Shown here piece by piece: positions 7,676-16,300 of a DNA stretch of 56,421 nucleotides; position 1 is the stretch's first letter, and the number at the start of each line of letters is the position of its first letter. The stretch spans positions 1-56,421 of the forward strand of contig JAZQUU010000012.1 in NCBI GenBank assembly GCA_045631485.1. Direction: 5' to 3'. A program made the position numbers and the translations under genes. Below the pieces are notes generated by a model, which was given only the letters and a program-made list of their open reading frames with translations, ran no database searches and was not told the DNA's origin. Source of the stretch: SIG452 sp045631485. Its GTDB lineage: Bacteria; Bacillota; Clostridia; UMGS1840.

Positions 7676-9328
7676 ATGTCAGAAATTATGGAAAGCAATT
7701 TCATACACGAAATTATTGATAAAGACTTAGCGGAAGGCAAAGTGGAAAAAATCCACACCCGTTTTCCGCCCGAGCCCAACGGATATTTGCATATCGGTTC
7801 GGCAAAAGCAATCTGGATTAACTGGGGAACTGCCAAAAAATACGGCGGTCAGTTCAACCTGCGTTATGACGATACCAACCCTGCCAAAGAAGACGACGAA
7901 TACGTGCAGGCAATTTATAAAGATTTACAGTGGCTGGGTGCCATTCCCGACGGCGGCGTGTTCTACGGCTCCGATTATTTTGATAAATGCTATGAGTTCG
8001 CTTGTGAACTCATCAAAAAAGGCAAAGCATACGTTTGTGATTTGTCTGCAGAGGAAATGAGAGAATACCGTGGCACCTTGTATGCTCCCGGTAAAAACTC
8101 TCCCTATCGTGACAGAAGCGTGGAAGAAAACTTAGACCTGTTTGAACGAATGAAAAACGGGGAATTTAAGGATGGGGAAAAGACTCTGCGTGCCAAAATT
8201 GATATGGCATCTTCCAATATGAATATGCGTGACCCTGCCATTTATCGAATCGTGCATACCGACCATCACCGTCAGGGCAACAAATGGTGCATTTATCCCT
8301 TATATGACTTTGCGCATCCCTTGCAGGATGCGCTGGAAGGAATTACCCATTCCTTATGCTCCATTGAATTTGAAAATCACAGACCCTTATACGATTGGGT
8401 TGTGGAAAATGTGGGATTTGAGATGCCTCCCCATCAGTACGAATTTGCAAGACTGAATGTAACCAATACCGTTATGAGTAAGCGTTATCTCCGCCAGCTG
8501 GTGGAAGAAGGCATTGTAGATGGTTGGGACGACCCCAGAATGCCCACCTTATGCGGGTTAAGAAGACGCGGTTATACCCCGTCCTCCATTTTCGAATTTG
8601 TAAAACGTTCCGGCGTGGCAAAAGCAAACAGCTTGGTGGATATCGGTTTGTTGGAATATTGTATCCGTGACGAATTAAACACCACCGCAAAACGCCGTGT
8701 GGCTGTGTTAGACCCTGTGAAAGTGGTATTGACCAACTATCCCGAAGATCAGGTGGAATATATTAAACTGCCTGACAATCCCCAGGATCCGGAAACTACC
8801 TACCGTGAAGTTCCCATCACCCGTGAAATCTTTATTGAACGCTCCGACTTCCAAGAAGTTCCGCCTCCGAAATTCCATCGTTTAAAACCCGGCGGCGAAG
8901 TTCGTCTGATGGGCACCTATTTCATCCAATATCAGGATGTGGTGAAAGATGAAAACGGCAATATCGTGGAAATTCATTGTACCTATGATCCCGAAACATT
9001 TTCCGGAAGTGCGCCTGACGGCAGAAAGGTGAAAGGTACCATCCATTGGGTATCTGCTAAATTCGGTGTGGAAAAAGAAGTGCGTCTGTATGACCGTCTC
9101 TTCACTTTGGAAAATATGAACGATATGCCCGAAGATAAAGGGTACGACGATTATCTCAACAAAGATTCTGTTTCCATCTGCAATGCAATCTGCGAACCTT
9201 CCATAAACGATGCAACCTTGGAAGATAAATTCCAGTTTGTCAGAAACGGTTACTTCCAGAAGGACAGCAAATTTGAAAACACCTTTAACTTAATCGTCAA
9301 CCTAAAAGACAGCTACAAACCCAATTAA
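7676..9328 (+). CDS. glnS: Glutamine--tRNA ligase
   Basis: Class I synthetase (550 aa) that charges tRNA-Gln directly with glutamine. Seen: the family opening NFIHEIIDKDLAEGK, the HIGH-type PPEPNGYLHIGSAKA near residues 31-45, the KMSKS-type loop VMSKRYLRQLV near 266, and a two-barrel C-terminal anticodon-binding part. Length matches the bacterial family. AAAAGGAG lies ten bases before the ATG. It follows gltX by 286 bases that hold a structured element and a palindromic repeat, so it may have its own regulation or share the gltX transcript. Presence of GlnRS means the organism does not depend solely on the amidotransferase route for Gln-tRNA. Confidence 0.95.
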   Translation: MSEIMESNFIHEIIDKDLAEGKVEKIHTRFPPEPNGYLHIGSAKAIWINWGTAKKYGGQFNLRYDDTNPAKEDDEYVQAIYKDLQWLGAIPDGGVFYGSDYFDKCYEFACELIKKGKAYVCDLSAEEMREYRGTLYAPGKNSPYRDRSVEENLDLFERMKNGEFKDGEKTLRAKIDMASSNMNMRDPAIYRIVHTDHHRQGNKWCIYPLYDFAHPLQDALEGITHSLCSIEFENHRPLYDWVVENVGFEMPPHQYEFARLNVTNTVMSKRYLRQLVEEGIVDGWDDPRMPTLCGLRRRGYTPSSIFEFVKRSGVAKANSLVDIGLLEYCIRDELNTTAKRRVAVLDPVKVVLTNYPEDQVEYIKLPDNPQDPETTYREVPITREIFIERSDFQEVPPPKFHRLKPGGEVRLMGTYFIQYQDVVKDENGNIVEIHCTYDPETFSGSAPDGRKVKGTIHWVSAKFGVEKEVRLYDRLFTLENMNDMPEDKGYDDYLNKDSVSICNAICEPSINDATLEDKFQFVRNGYFQKDSKFENTFNLIVNLKDSYKPN

Positions 9329-9361
9329 TTTTGATTTTTTAATATAAGGAGGAATCCACCT

Positions 9362-10369
9362 GTGAGTCAGACTATGAAGCCTGTGTGGTATCCCAAAACT
9401 TTAAATATTTACGAAACCCAAACCGCCATCGGAAAAACCAAGCGTATTTTCCAGGATAAACTGGCGGAAGTGCTAAACTTAAAGCGTGTTACCGCTCCCT
9501 TGTTCGTGGAATCCCGTATGGGCTTAAACGACAACTTAAACGGGGTGGAACGCGCCGTTACCTTTGATATTCCCGAAACCCAGGGCATGGCGGAAATCGT
9601 GCATTCTCTGGCAAAATGGAAACGTCTGGCACTCTATCAGTACGGCTTTTCCTGCGGGGAAGGTATCTATACCGATATGAACGCGATCCGCCGTGATGAA
9701 ACCATGGATAATCTCCATTCCATCTATGTGGATCAGTGGGATTGGGAATCGATTATCGCAAAAGAAGACAGAACCGTGGACTTTTTAAAGGACACCGTTC
9801 GTAAAATCGTGGGTGCCATTTGTGACACCTTAGACGAAATCAAAAAGGATTACCCTGCAATTACCATCACCTTAAACCGTGATGTCACCTTTGTGACCTC
9901 TCAGGAACTGGAAGATATGTATCCCGAGCTTAGCGGTAAGGAACGAGAACACGCCATCACCAAAAAACACAAAACCGTGTTTATCATCGGGATTGGCGAT
10001 GTGTTAAAGTCCGGCAAAAAGCACGACGGCCGTGCTCCCGACTATGACGATTGGAAATTAAACGGGGATTTACTCTTCTATAATCCCATGTTGGATTCTT
10101 CGTTGGAAATTTCCTCCATGGGCATCCGTGTAGATCAGCAATCTCTGGAAGAACAGCTGAAAAAAGCAGACTGTGAAGACAGAAAAACCCTGCCCTTCCA
10201 TCAGATGCTTTTAGACGGAACTCTGCCCTTAACCATGGGCGGTGGTATCGGTCAGAGCAGACTTTGTATGTTGTTACTTGAAAAAGCACATGTTGGCGAA
10301 GTGCAGGTATCCGTGTGGGATAAAAATACCCGTAAAATGGCAGAAGAATACGGCTTAAATCTTCTGTAA
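9362..10369 (+). CDS. asnA: Aspartate--ammonia ligase (asparagine synthetase A)
   Basis: Makes asparagine from aspartate, ammonia and ATP; a 335-aa class II synthetase-like fold enzyme. Seen: the opening ETQTAIGKTKRIFQDKLAE, the VTAPLFVESRMGLNDNLNG segment, YVDQWDWE, and the C-terminal GGGIGQSRLCMLLL motif typical of AsnA and class II synthetases. A GTG start is preferred because AAGGAGG lies about nine bases before it; the ATG at 9374 would be over 20 bases away. It lies 33 bases after glnS and 34 before glnN, so these are co-transcribed. The enzyme uses free ammonia rather than glutamine, as does the following glutamine synthetase. Confidence 0.94.
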   Translation: MSQTMKPVWYPKTLNIYETQTAIGKTKRIFQDKLAEVLNLKRVTAPLFVESRMGLNDNLNGVERAVTFDIPETQGMAEIVHSLAKWKRLALYQYGFSCGEGIYTDMNAIRRDETMDNLHSIYVDQWDWESIIAKEDRTVDFLKDTVRKIVGAICDTLDEIKKDYPAITITLNRDVTFVTSQELEDMYPELSGKEREHAITKKHKTVFIIGIGDVLKSGKKHDGRAPDYDDWKLNGDLLFYNPMLDSSLEISSMGIRVDQQSLEEQLKKADCEDRKTLPFHQMLLDGTLPLTMGGGIGQSRLCMLLLEKAHVGEVQVSVWDKNTRKMAEEYGLNLL

Positions 10370-10403
10370 ATATTTTTAGATTTTAGAAAAAGGAAGAACA
10401 CTT

Positions 10404-12488
10404 ATGGCTAATATTCCGGAATTATTCGGCAGTTTTGTATTCAACGATACCGAAATGCAGGCTCGTCTGCCCAAAGAGGTGTACGAGGCGTTAAAGCATA
10501 CCATAGACGATGGGGAAGCCCTGGACTTAAATGTTGCCAACGAGGTGGCAGCCGCAATGAAAGACTGGGCGGTGGAACACGGTGCAACCCACTATACCCA
10601 TTGGTTCCAACCTATGACGGGCATCACTGCGGAAAAGCACGATAGCTTTATTGCACCCACCGCAGACGGTAAGGTGCTGATGGAATTTTCCGGGAAAGAG
10701 CTCATAAAAGGGGAACCTGATGCGTCAAGCTTTCCATCGGGCGGACTTCGTTCCACCTTTGAAGCAAGAGGTTACACCTCTTGGGACCCCACCTCTTATG
10801 CCTTCATTAAAGACGGTTCTTTATGTATTCCCACCGCTTTTTATTCCTACAGCGGTGATGTTTTGGATAAAAAAACACCTCTGCTTCGCTCTATGAAAGT
10901 AATCAGTCATCAGGCAGGCAGAATTGTGAAACTGTTTGGCGAAGACTTGGATGCCACCGTGACCACCACCGTGGGTGCCGAACAGGAATATTTTTTGATT
11001 GATAAAGAAATGTACGACAAGCGTCCTGACTTAATCTTCACGGGCAGAACCTTATTCGGTTCCAAACCGCCCAAAGGTCAGGAATTGGAAGACCATTATT
11101 TTGGTGCCATCAAAACCCGTGTTTCCGCTTATATGAAAGAGCTGGACGAAGAACTCTGGAAGCTGGGCGTTCTGGCAAAAACCAAACACAATGAAGCCGC
11201 TCCCTCTCAGCACGAGTTGGCTCCCATTTTTGCTACTACCAATATTGCCACCGACCACAATCAGCTCACCATGGAAGTGATGAAAAAAGTGGCGGAACGG
11301 CATAATCTGGTGTGCCTGCTCCACGAAAAGCCCTTCTTAGGCGTAAACGGCAGCGGGAAGCACAATAACTGGTCCATTTCCACCAATACCGGTGTGAATC
11401 TGTTGAATCCGGGCAAATATCCCGAAAATAATCCCCGATTCCTGCTGTTTTTGGCAGCAGTAATCAAAGCGGTGGATTGTCATCAGGACTTGCTCCGTAT
11501 TTCTGCCGCATCCGCAGGGAATGACCATCGTCTGGGTGCCGCAGAAGCACCTCCGGCGATTATGTCCATCTTCCTGGGCGACGAATTGACCGCCATTTTG
11601 GAAGCCATCGAAACCGACACTCCCTATCAGAAAATCAAAAAAGGAAAAATGGACGGCGGGGTAGATGTTCTGCCTCAGTTCAGAAAAGACACCACCGACA
11701 GAAACCGTACCTCTCCTTTTGCATTCACGGGGAACAAATTTGAGTTTCGTATGCTTGGCTCCGCATTTTCCATTTCCGGCTCCAATATTATGCTAAACAC
11801 CATCGTTGCCGATGTGTTATGCGATTTTGCAGACCGTCTGGAGCAATCCACAGACTTTGAAAATGAAGTGATGGCAATCATCAAAGAAACGGTGAAAAAC
11901 CATAAACGTATCATTTTTAACGGCAATAACTATTCCGACGAATGGGTGGAAGAAGCAAAAAAACGGGGACTTTTAAACTTAAAAACAACTCCCGAAGCTC
12001 TGCCCTGTTACATTAGTGAAGAAAATGTTGCCCTCTTTGGCAAACATAAAATTTATAACCGTTCCGAAATGGAATCCCGTCTGGAAGTACTTTTGGAAGG
12101 CTATTCCAAAGTGATCAACATCGAAGCACTCACCATGCTGGAAATGGTGCGCAAGGAAATCTTGCCTGCCTGCTCCCGTTTTGCAAGTGATTTGTGTGTT
12201 TCCATTCAGAATAAAGCCGCAACCGTTGGCGCAGGTGCCTACGAAATGGAACTTGCCAAAAAAGTGACCGTCCTAACCGACGAGCTCTATTTCACCGTCA
12301 ACCGTTTGGACGAAAATCTCCAAGGCGTAAAACAGTTATCAGACGGCAAAGAAATCGCCGACTATTACTGCAACAACGTGCTTTCCGTAATGCAGGAAGC
12401 CCGTGAAATCGCCGACCAATTAGAAGAAGTTACCGATAAAACCTATTGGCCTTATCCTTCCTATGGCGACCTCCTCTTTAGCGTATAG
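10404..12488 (+). CDS. glnN: Glutamine synthetase type III
   Basis: ATP-dependent ammonia assimilation into glutamine by the large GSIII form (694 aa; the family runs about 690-730). Seen: THWFQPMTG near residues 60-68, SSFPSGGLRSTFEARGYT, the GAEQEYF metal-site motif, NEAAPSQHELAP, the HEKPF and GVNGSGKHNNWS ATP-site segments, and a C-terminal helical region. AAAAGGAAG precedes the ATG. It closes the gltX-glnS-asnA-glnN operon, so ammonia capture, asparagine synthesis and Glu/Gln charging are expressed together. A probable terminator lies 160 bases downstream after a structured repeat. Nothing is missing from the catalytic motifs. Confidence 0.95.
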   Translation: MANIPELFGSFVFNDTEMQARLPKEVYEALKHTIDDGEALDLNVANEVAAAMKDWAVEHGATHYTHWFQPMTGITAEKHDSFIAPTADGKVLMEFSGKELIKGEPDASSFPSGGLRSTFEARGYTSWDPTSYAFIKDGSLCIPTAFYSYSGDVLDKKTPLLRSMKVISHQAGRIVKLFGEDLDATVTTTVGAEQEYFLIDKEMYDKRPDLIFTGRTLFGSKPPKGQELEDHYFGAIKTRVSAYMKELDEELWKLGVLAKTKHNEAAPSQHELAPIFATTNIATDHNQLTMEVMKKVAERHNLVCLLHEKPFLGVNGSGKHNNWSISTNTGVNLLNPGKYPENNPRFLLFLAAVIKAVDCHQDLLRISAASAGNDHRLGAAEAPPAIMSIFLGDELTAILEAIETDTPYQKIKKGKMDGGVDVLPQFRKDTTDRNRTSPFAFTGNKFEFRMLGSAFSISGSNIMLNTIVADVLCDFADRLEQSTDFENEVMAIIKETVKNHKRIIFNGNNYSDEWVEEAKKRGLLNLKTTPEALPCYISEENVALFGKHKIYNRSEMESRLEVLLEGYSKVINIEALTMLEMVRKEILPACSRFASDLCVSIQNKAATVGAGAYEMELAKKVTVLTDELYFTVNRLDENLQGVKQLSDGKEIADYYCNNVLSVMQEAREIADQLEEVTDKTYWPYPSYGDLLFSV

Positions 12489-12496
12489 GACGGCTT

Positions 12497-12617
12497 GAAA
12501 AACAGCGCATAATCCGTGAATCTCACCGCTCGGCGTACACACGGCACGCCTTCGGGCTTGTCAAGGCGTTGCCTTGATTCGATTTTCGAATTCTGCATCT
12601 GTTTTTCTTCACCTTGG
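12497..12617. repeat. Structured intergenic element, copy B
   Basis: Same layout as copy A: outer stem GAAAAACAG/CTGTTTTTC (12497-12505, 12599-12607), hairpin GGCGT/ACGCC, then hairpin TCAAGGC/GCCTTGA (12561-12567, 12571-12577). The outer stem differs from copy A on both sides in a way that keeps pairing (ATCG against ACAG), which supports an RNA or DNA structure. It begins nine bases after the glnN stop. Confidence 0.75.
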
Positions 12618-12651
12618 ATATAAGAAACTGAAAAATGCATATGTACCGAAA

Positions 12652-12682
12652 GGCATGGATTTTTTTCCATGTCTTTTCTTTT
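12652..12682 (+). terminator. Terminator of the glnN operon
   Basis: GGCATGGA and TCCATGTC pair around a T-rich loop and are followed by TTTTCTTTT. A second, near-identical terminator is at 12994-13024. Confidence 0.75.
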
Positions 12683-12690
12683 ATAAGGTG

Positions 12691-12711
12691 AAAATTTGTT
12701 GGCACAAATTT
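12691..12711. repeat. AT-rich inverted repeat
   Basis: AAAATTTGT and ACAAATTTT flank a short loop directly upstream of structured copy C. Confidence 0.45.
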
Positions 12712-12730
12712 TGATTTAAAATGCCTTTTG

Positions 12731-12827
12731 CTATCTGCAAACTTCACCTCTCGGCGTACCGATGTACGCCTTCGGGTAACCCTTCGGTTCAGTTTGCAAA
12801 TTCTATGCCCTTTTTCTGCACCTTGGT
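12731..12827. repeat. Structured intergenic element, copy C
   Basis: Stem GCAAACT/AGTTTGC (12737-12743, 12791-12797) encloses hairpin GGCGTAC/GTACGCC (12753-12759, 12764-12770) and hairpin AACC/GGTT. CTTCGGGTAA and TTTTTCTGCACCTT are shared with the other copies. The outer stem seen in copies A and B is not formed here. Confidence 0.65.
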
Positions 12828-12835
12828 TGTGCAGA

Positions 12836-12956
12836 CCCGTGAACCTCACCACTCGCCGTACACAAATATGCTGTACGCAGTACTACGCCTTCGGGTACTA
12901 TCGAAACAAGTTTCGATTCGGTTTCTCCATTTTAGCCGAATTTTTCTTCACCTTAG
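12836..12956. repeat. Structured intergenic element, copy D (diverged)
   Basis: CTCACCACTCGCCGTAC, ACGCCTTCGGGTA and TTTTTCTTCACCTT align with copies A-C. The first hairpin is expanded and imperfect; the second is ATCGAAA/TTTCGAT (12900-12906, 12911-12917). It is joined head to tail to copy C. Confidence 0.6.
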
Positions 12957-12993
12957 GTTACGAATAGCTTGAAAAAGAACATAGACCGCAAAA

Positions 12994-13024
12994 GGCATGG
13001 ATTTTATTCCATGTCTTTTTGTTT
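12994..13024 (+). terminator. Second copy of the glnN-type terminator
   Basis: GGCATGGA, a T/A loop and TCCATGTC are followed by TTTTTGTTT. With the preceding bases and the following AAGGTAAAAATTTG it repeats the block at 12602-12699. Confidence 0.7.
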
Positions 13025-13036
13025 AAGGTAAAAATT

Positions 13037-13065
13037 TGTAGGGGACGACGTCCTCGGCATCCCGC
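13037..13065. repeat. GTAGGGG-type repeat, imperfect copy 6
   Basis: TGTAGGGGACGACGTCC then CATCCCGC keeps both ends of the family, but the arms pair only partly. Confidence 0.5.
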
Positions 13066-13087
13066 TTTTGCAATCCCGAAAAACACT

Positions 13088-13117
13088 TGTAGGGGAGGGG
13101 TTCCATCCCCTCCCGTG
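13088..13117. repeat. GTAGGGG-type palindromic repeat, copy 7
   Basis: TGTAGGGGAGGGG/CCCCTCCCGTG, differing by only one or two bases from the copy at 107-136, 13 kb away. From here to the promoter at 13212 I see only AT-rich DNA. Confidence 0.75.
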
Positions 13118-13211
13118 CAGAATCACGAAAATTGCCGCTTTCGGCAGGGTGCCGTGCTTCCTTTTTTTGATGAAAAAATGTAACAAAATTGTAATTTTTT
13201 TGATGATTTGC

Positions 13212-13240
13212 TTGACAATATCGGTTCAAGGTGTTAGAAT
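13212..13240 (+). promoter_or_regulatory. Promoter of the 1514-aa secreted protein gene
   Basis: TTGACA and TAGAAT with a 17-base spacer, giving a leader of about 110 bases. Confidence 0.85.
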
Positions 13241-13357
13241 ATAGAGGAACATATACTATTATATAAGAGTGGTTCCCCTTGGGTAGCACTCCGTTTTCCT
13301 ATTTGTGAAAAAATAATTTCTATACAAAATAATGAAACAAGAAAGGAAGTGTCAACC

Positions 13358-16300
13358 GTGAAAAGAATTATCAGTTTTCTTCTCACTCTGACTATGTTGG
13401 TTAGTATGTTCACCTTTGCATCCGCAAACGAACTGGGCACCATTGCATTTTTCAATGCAGCAGACAACACTGCAGTGACCAGACTTGACGGTGTGGACAA
13501 CTTATATGCCAACGTAACATTCACCGCAAAAGAAACCGGTATCGCAAGCGTAATGGCAGCTCATTACAATATCGAAACCGGTGCACTTACTGCGATGGAA
13601 TTTATCAATTCCGTAGAAACCACCGAAGGAGCAGTTGTTGAATACACTACTCCCGCAATCAATGTGGCTGCTACCGACCTGTTAAAGGTATTTGCCTGGG
13701 ACGAAGATTCTCTGGCACCTTTAGCTACCACCGGCACCATTGATCGTCTTCTGTTAGAAGATCTGCCCACCGCAACCGTTACCGAACTGGACGTTGCAGA
13801 AATTACCGATGTTCCGCTGACTATGGCGATGAACTTCAAAGCAGATCCTGCAACCGAAGCTCAGCTGGCTTACTATTCCAACTGGTATGCTGACTATGAA
13901 TTAACCGTAAACAAAGATGTTACCTTCAATTTAGACGGTACCGAAGACGGTTACTTAGCAGGTCAGTATGACGCTTGGAGTGCTGCATGGGTACAGGTTC
14001 CCAAAATGGATGTAACCGTGGAAGCAGGCAAAACCGTTAAAATTATGGAAACTGCTGCTGCAACCTACGGCAAACCCGGATTAAAATACACCTACGGCGA
14101 AGTATATAGCAAAGTAAAAGACTTCGACTGCGGCGTATATTTCACTCCCGAATTCTTAAAGGCTAACGACGGTCTGGAAGTGACCCTGGCTCTGAAAATT
14201 TATAACCCCGCAAACGAAGCAGAATCCTTCGTAATCGGCGATGTTTACACCTTCAACTGGACCTTACCCACCGCAACCGTAACCGAACTGGATGTTAGCA
14301 CCATTGAAGATGTTGAATTAGACTTTGCATTAAACTTCAAAGCAGACGATGTCACCGAAGAACAGATTGCAATGTTTGCAGACTGGTACGCAGATTACGA
14401 ATTAACCGTAAACAAAACCGTAACCTTCAATGCAGACGGCACTGCGGACGGTTTCTTATCCGGTCAGTATGACACCTGGAGCAAAAACTGGGTATCCGTT
14501 CCCACCACCGATGCAACCTTAGATGCAAACACTCCCGTAAGAGTAATGGAAACCGCAGCAGCCCTGATGGGACAGAGTGGTCTGAAATTAACCTGCGCAG
14601 ATATCTATACTTCTGTAAAAGACTTTAACTGCGGCTTGGCATTCTCTCCCGAATTCTTAGTTGCAAATCCCGACCTGGAAGTAAAACTTTCTCTGAAGAT
14701 TTACAACCCCGCAAATGAAGAAGAATTCTACATTATCGGAAGCGAATATATCTACACTCCCAAAACCATTCCTTCTATCGATAAATTTATCGCAAAAGAA
14801 GGCGTTTCCTATAACCACACTTTAGAAACCGCAGAAGCTGGTAAAACCACCTTCAATTTTGAAGACCTGTTTACCGTAATCGACGGTGTTCCCGTGGATA
14901 TGGAAAATCTGACTGTTACCGGTGCAACCTATGCAGACGGCAAAATCACCGTGGACGGCTTTGGTGCAAAAACCATCACCGTAACCGATAATTACTATTG
15001 CAACACCGCAACTGTAACCGTTATGGTGAATGAACCTGCAAACGTGGATAAGTTCACCGGCAAAACCGTAACTTATACCCACACTTTAGCTACCATCGAC
15101 AGCAATGTTGCAGAATTCGATTTTGAAGATCTGTTCGATGTTAACACTACTTACCCCATCAAAGCCATCACCTTAGAAGGTGCAACCTATGTTGATGGTA
15201 AAGTTGTAGTAGAAGGTATCGGCACCTTTACCGTAACCGCAACCGATAACTACTACTGTAACACTGCAACCGCAACTGTTACCGTAATCGCACCTGAAAA
15301 CGCAACCAAATGGACTGCAACCAACAAAACCATTGACTTAACCGTTAACACTGTTGGTCAGGACCAGACCGTAAACTTCACCGATTTATTCACCACCGTT
15401 GACGGCGCTGTAATCAAAGCCATTACCGTAACCGTGGATAACGGCGGAAGCTTTGCAGATGGTGTTATCACCGTACCCGGCAAAGCAGGTACCTACACCG
15501 TAACTGCAACTGACGATTTCTATTGCAATCCTGTTACTGCAACCATTACCGTAAATGATGCTGCAAACGTGGATAAGTTCACCGGTAAAACCGTAACTTA
15601 TACCCACACTTTAGCTACCATCGAATCTAACAGTGTAACCTACAATTTTGCTGACTTATTCACCACCAACAATGCATATCCTGTAAAAGATATCGTTGTA
15701 ACCGGTGCAACCTATGCAAACGGTAAAATTACTGTTACCGGTATCGGTACCTTTACCGTAACCGCAACCGATAACTACTACTGTAACACTGCAACCGCAA
15801 CTGTTACCGTAATCGCACCTGAAAACGCAACCAAATGGACTGCAACCAACAAAACCATTAACTTAACCGTTAACACCGTTGGTCAGGACCAGACCGTAAA
15901 CTTCACCGATTTATTCACCACCGTTGACGGCGCTGTAATCAAAGCCATCACCGTTACCGTGGATAACGGCGGAAGCTATGCAAACGGCGTAATCACCGTA
16001 CCCGGTAAAGCAGGTACTTACACCGTAACCGCAACCGATAACTTCTATTGTAATCCTGTAAGTGCAACCATTACCGTGAAAGATGCTGCAAACGTAGATA
16101 AATTCACCGGTAAGTCTGTAACTTACACTCATACTTTAGATACCATCGAAGCAAACACCGTAACCTACAATTTTGCTGACTTATTCACCACCAACAGTGC
16201 ATATCCTGTAAAAGATATCGTTGTAACCGGCGGTACCTATGCAAACGGCAAAATTACCATTACCGGAACCGGTACCAAAACCATTACCGCAACCGATAAT

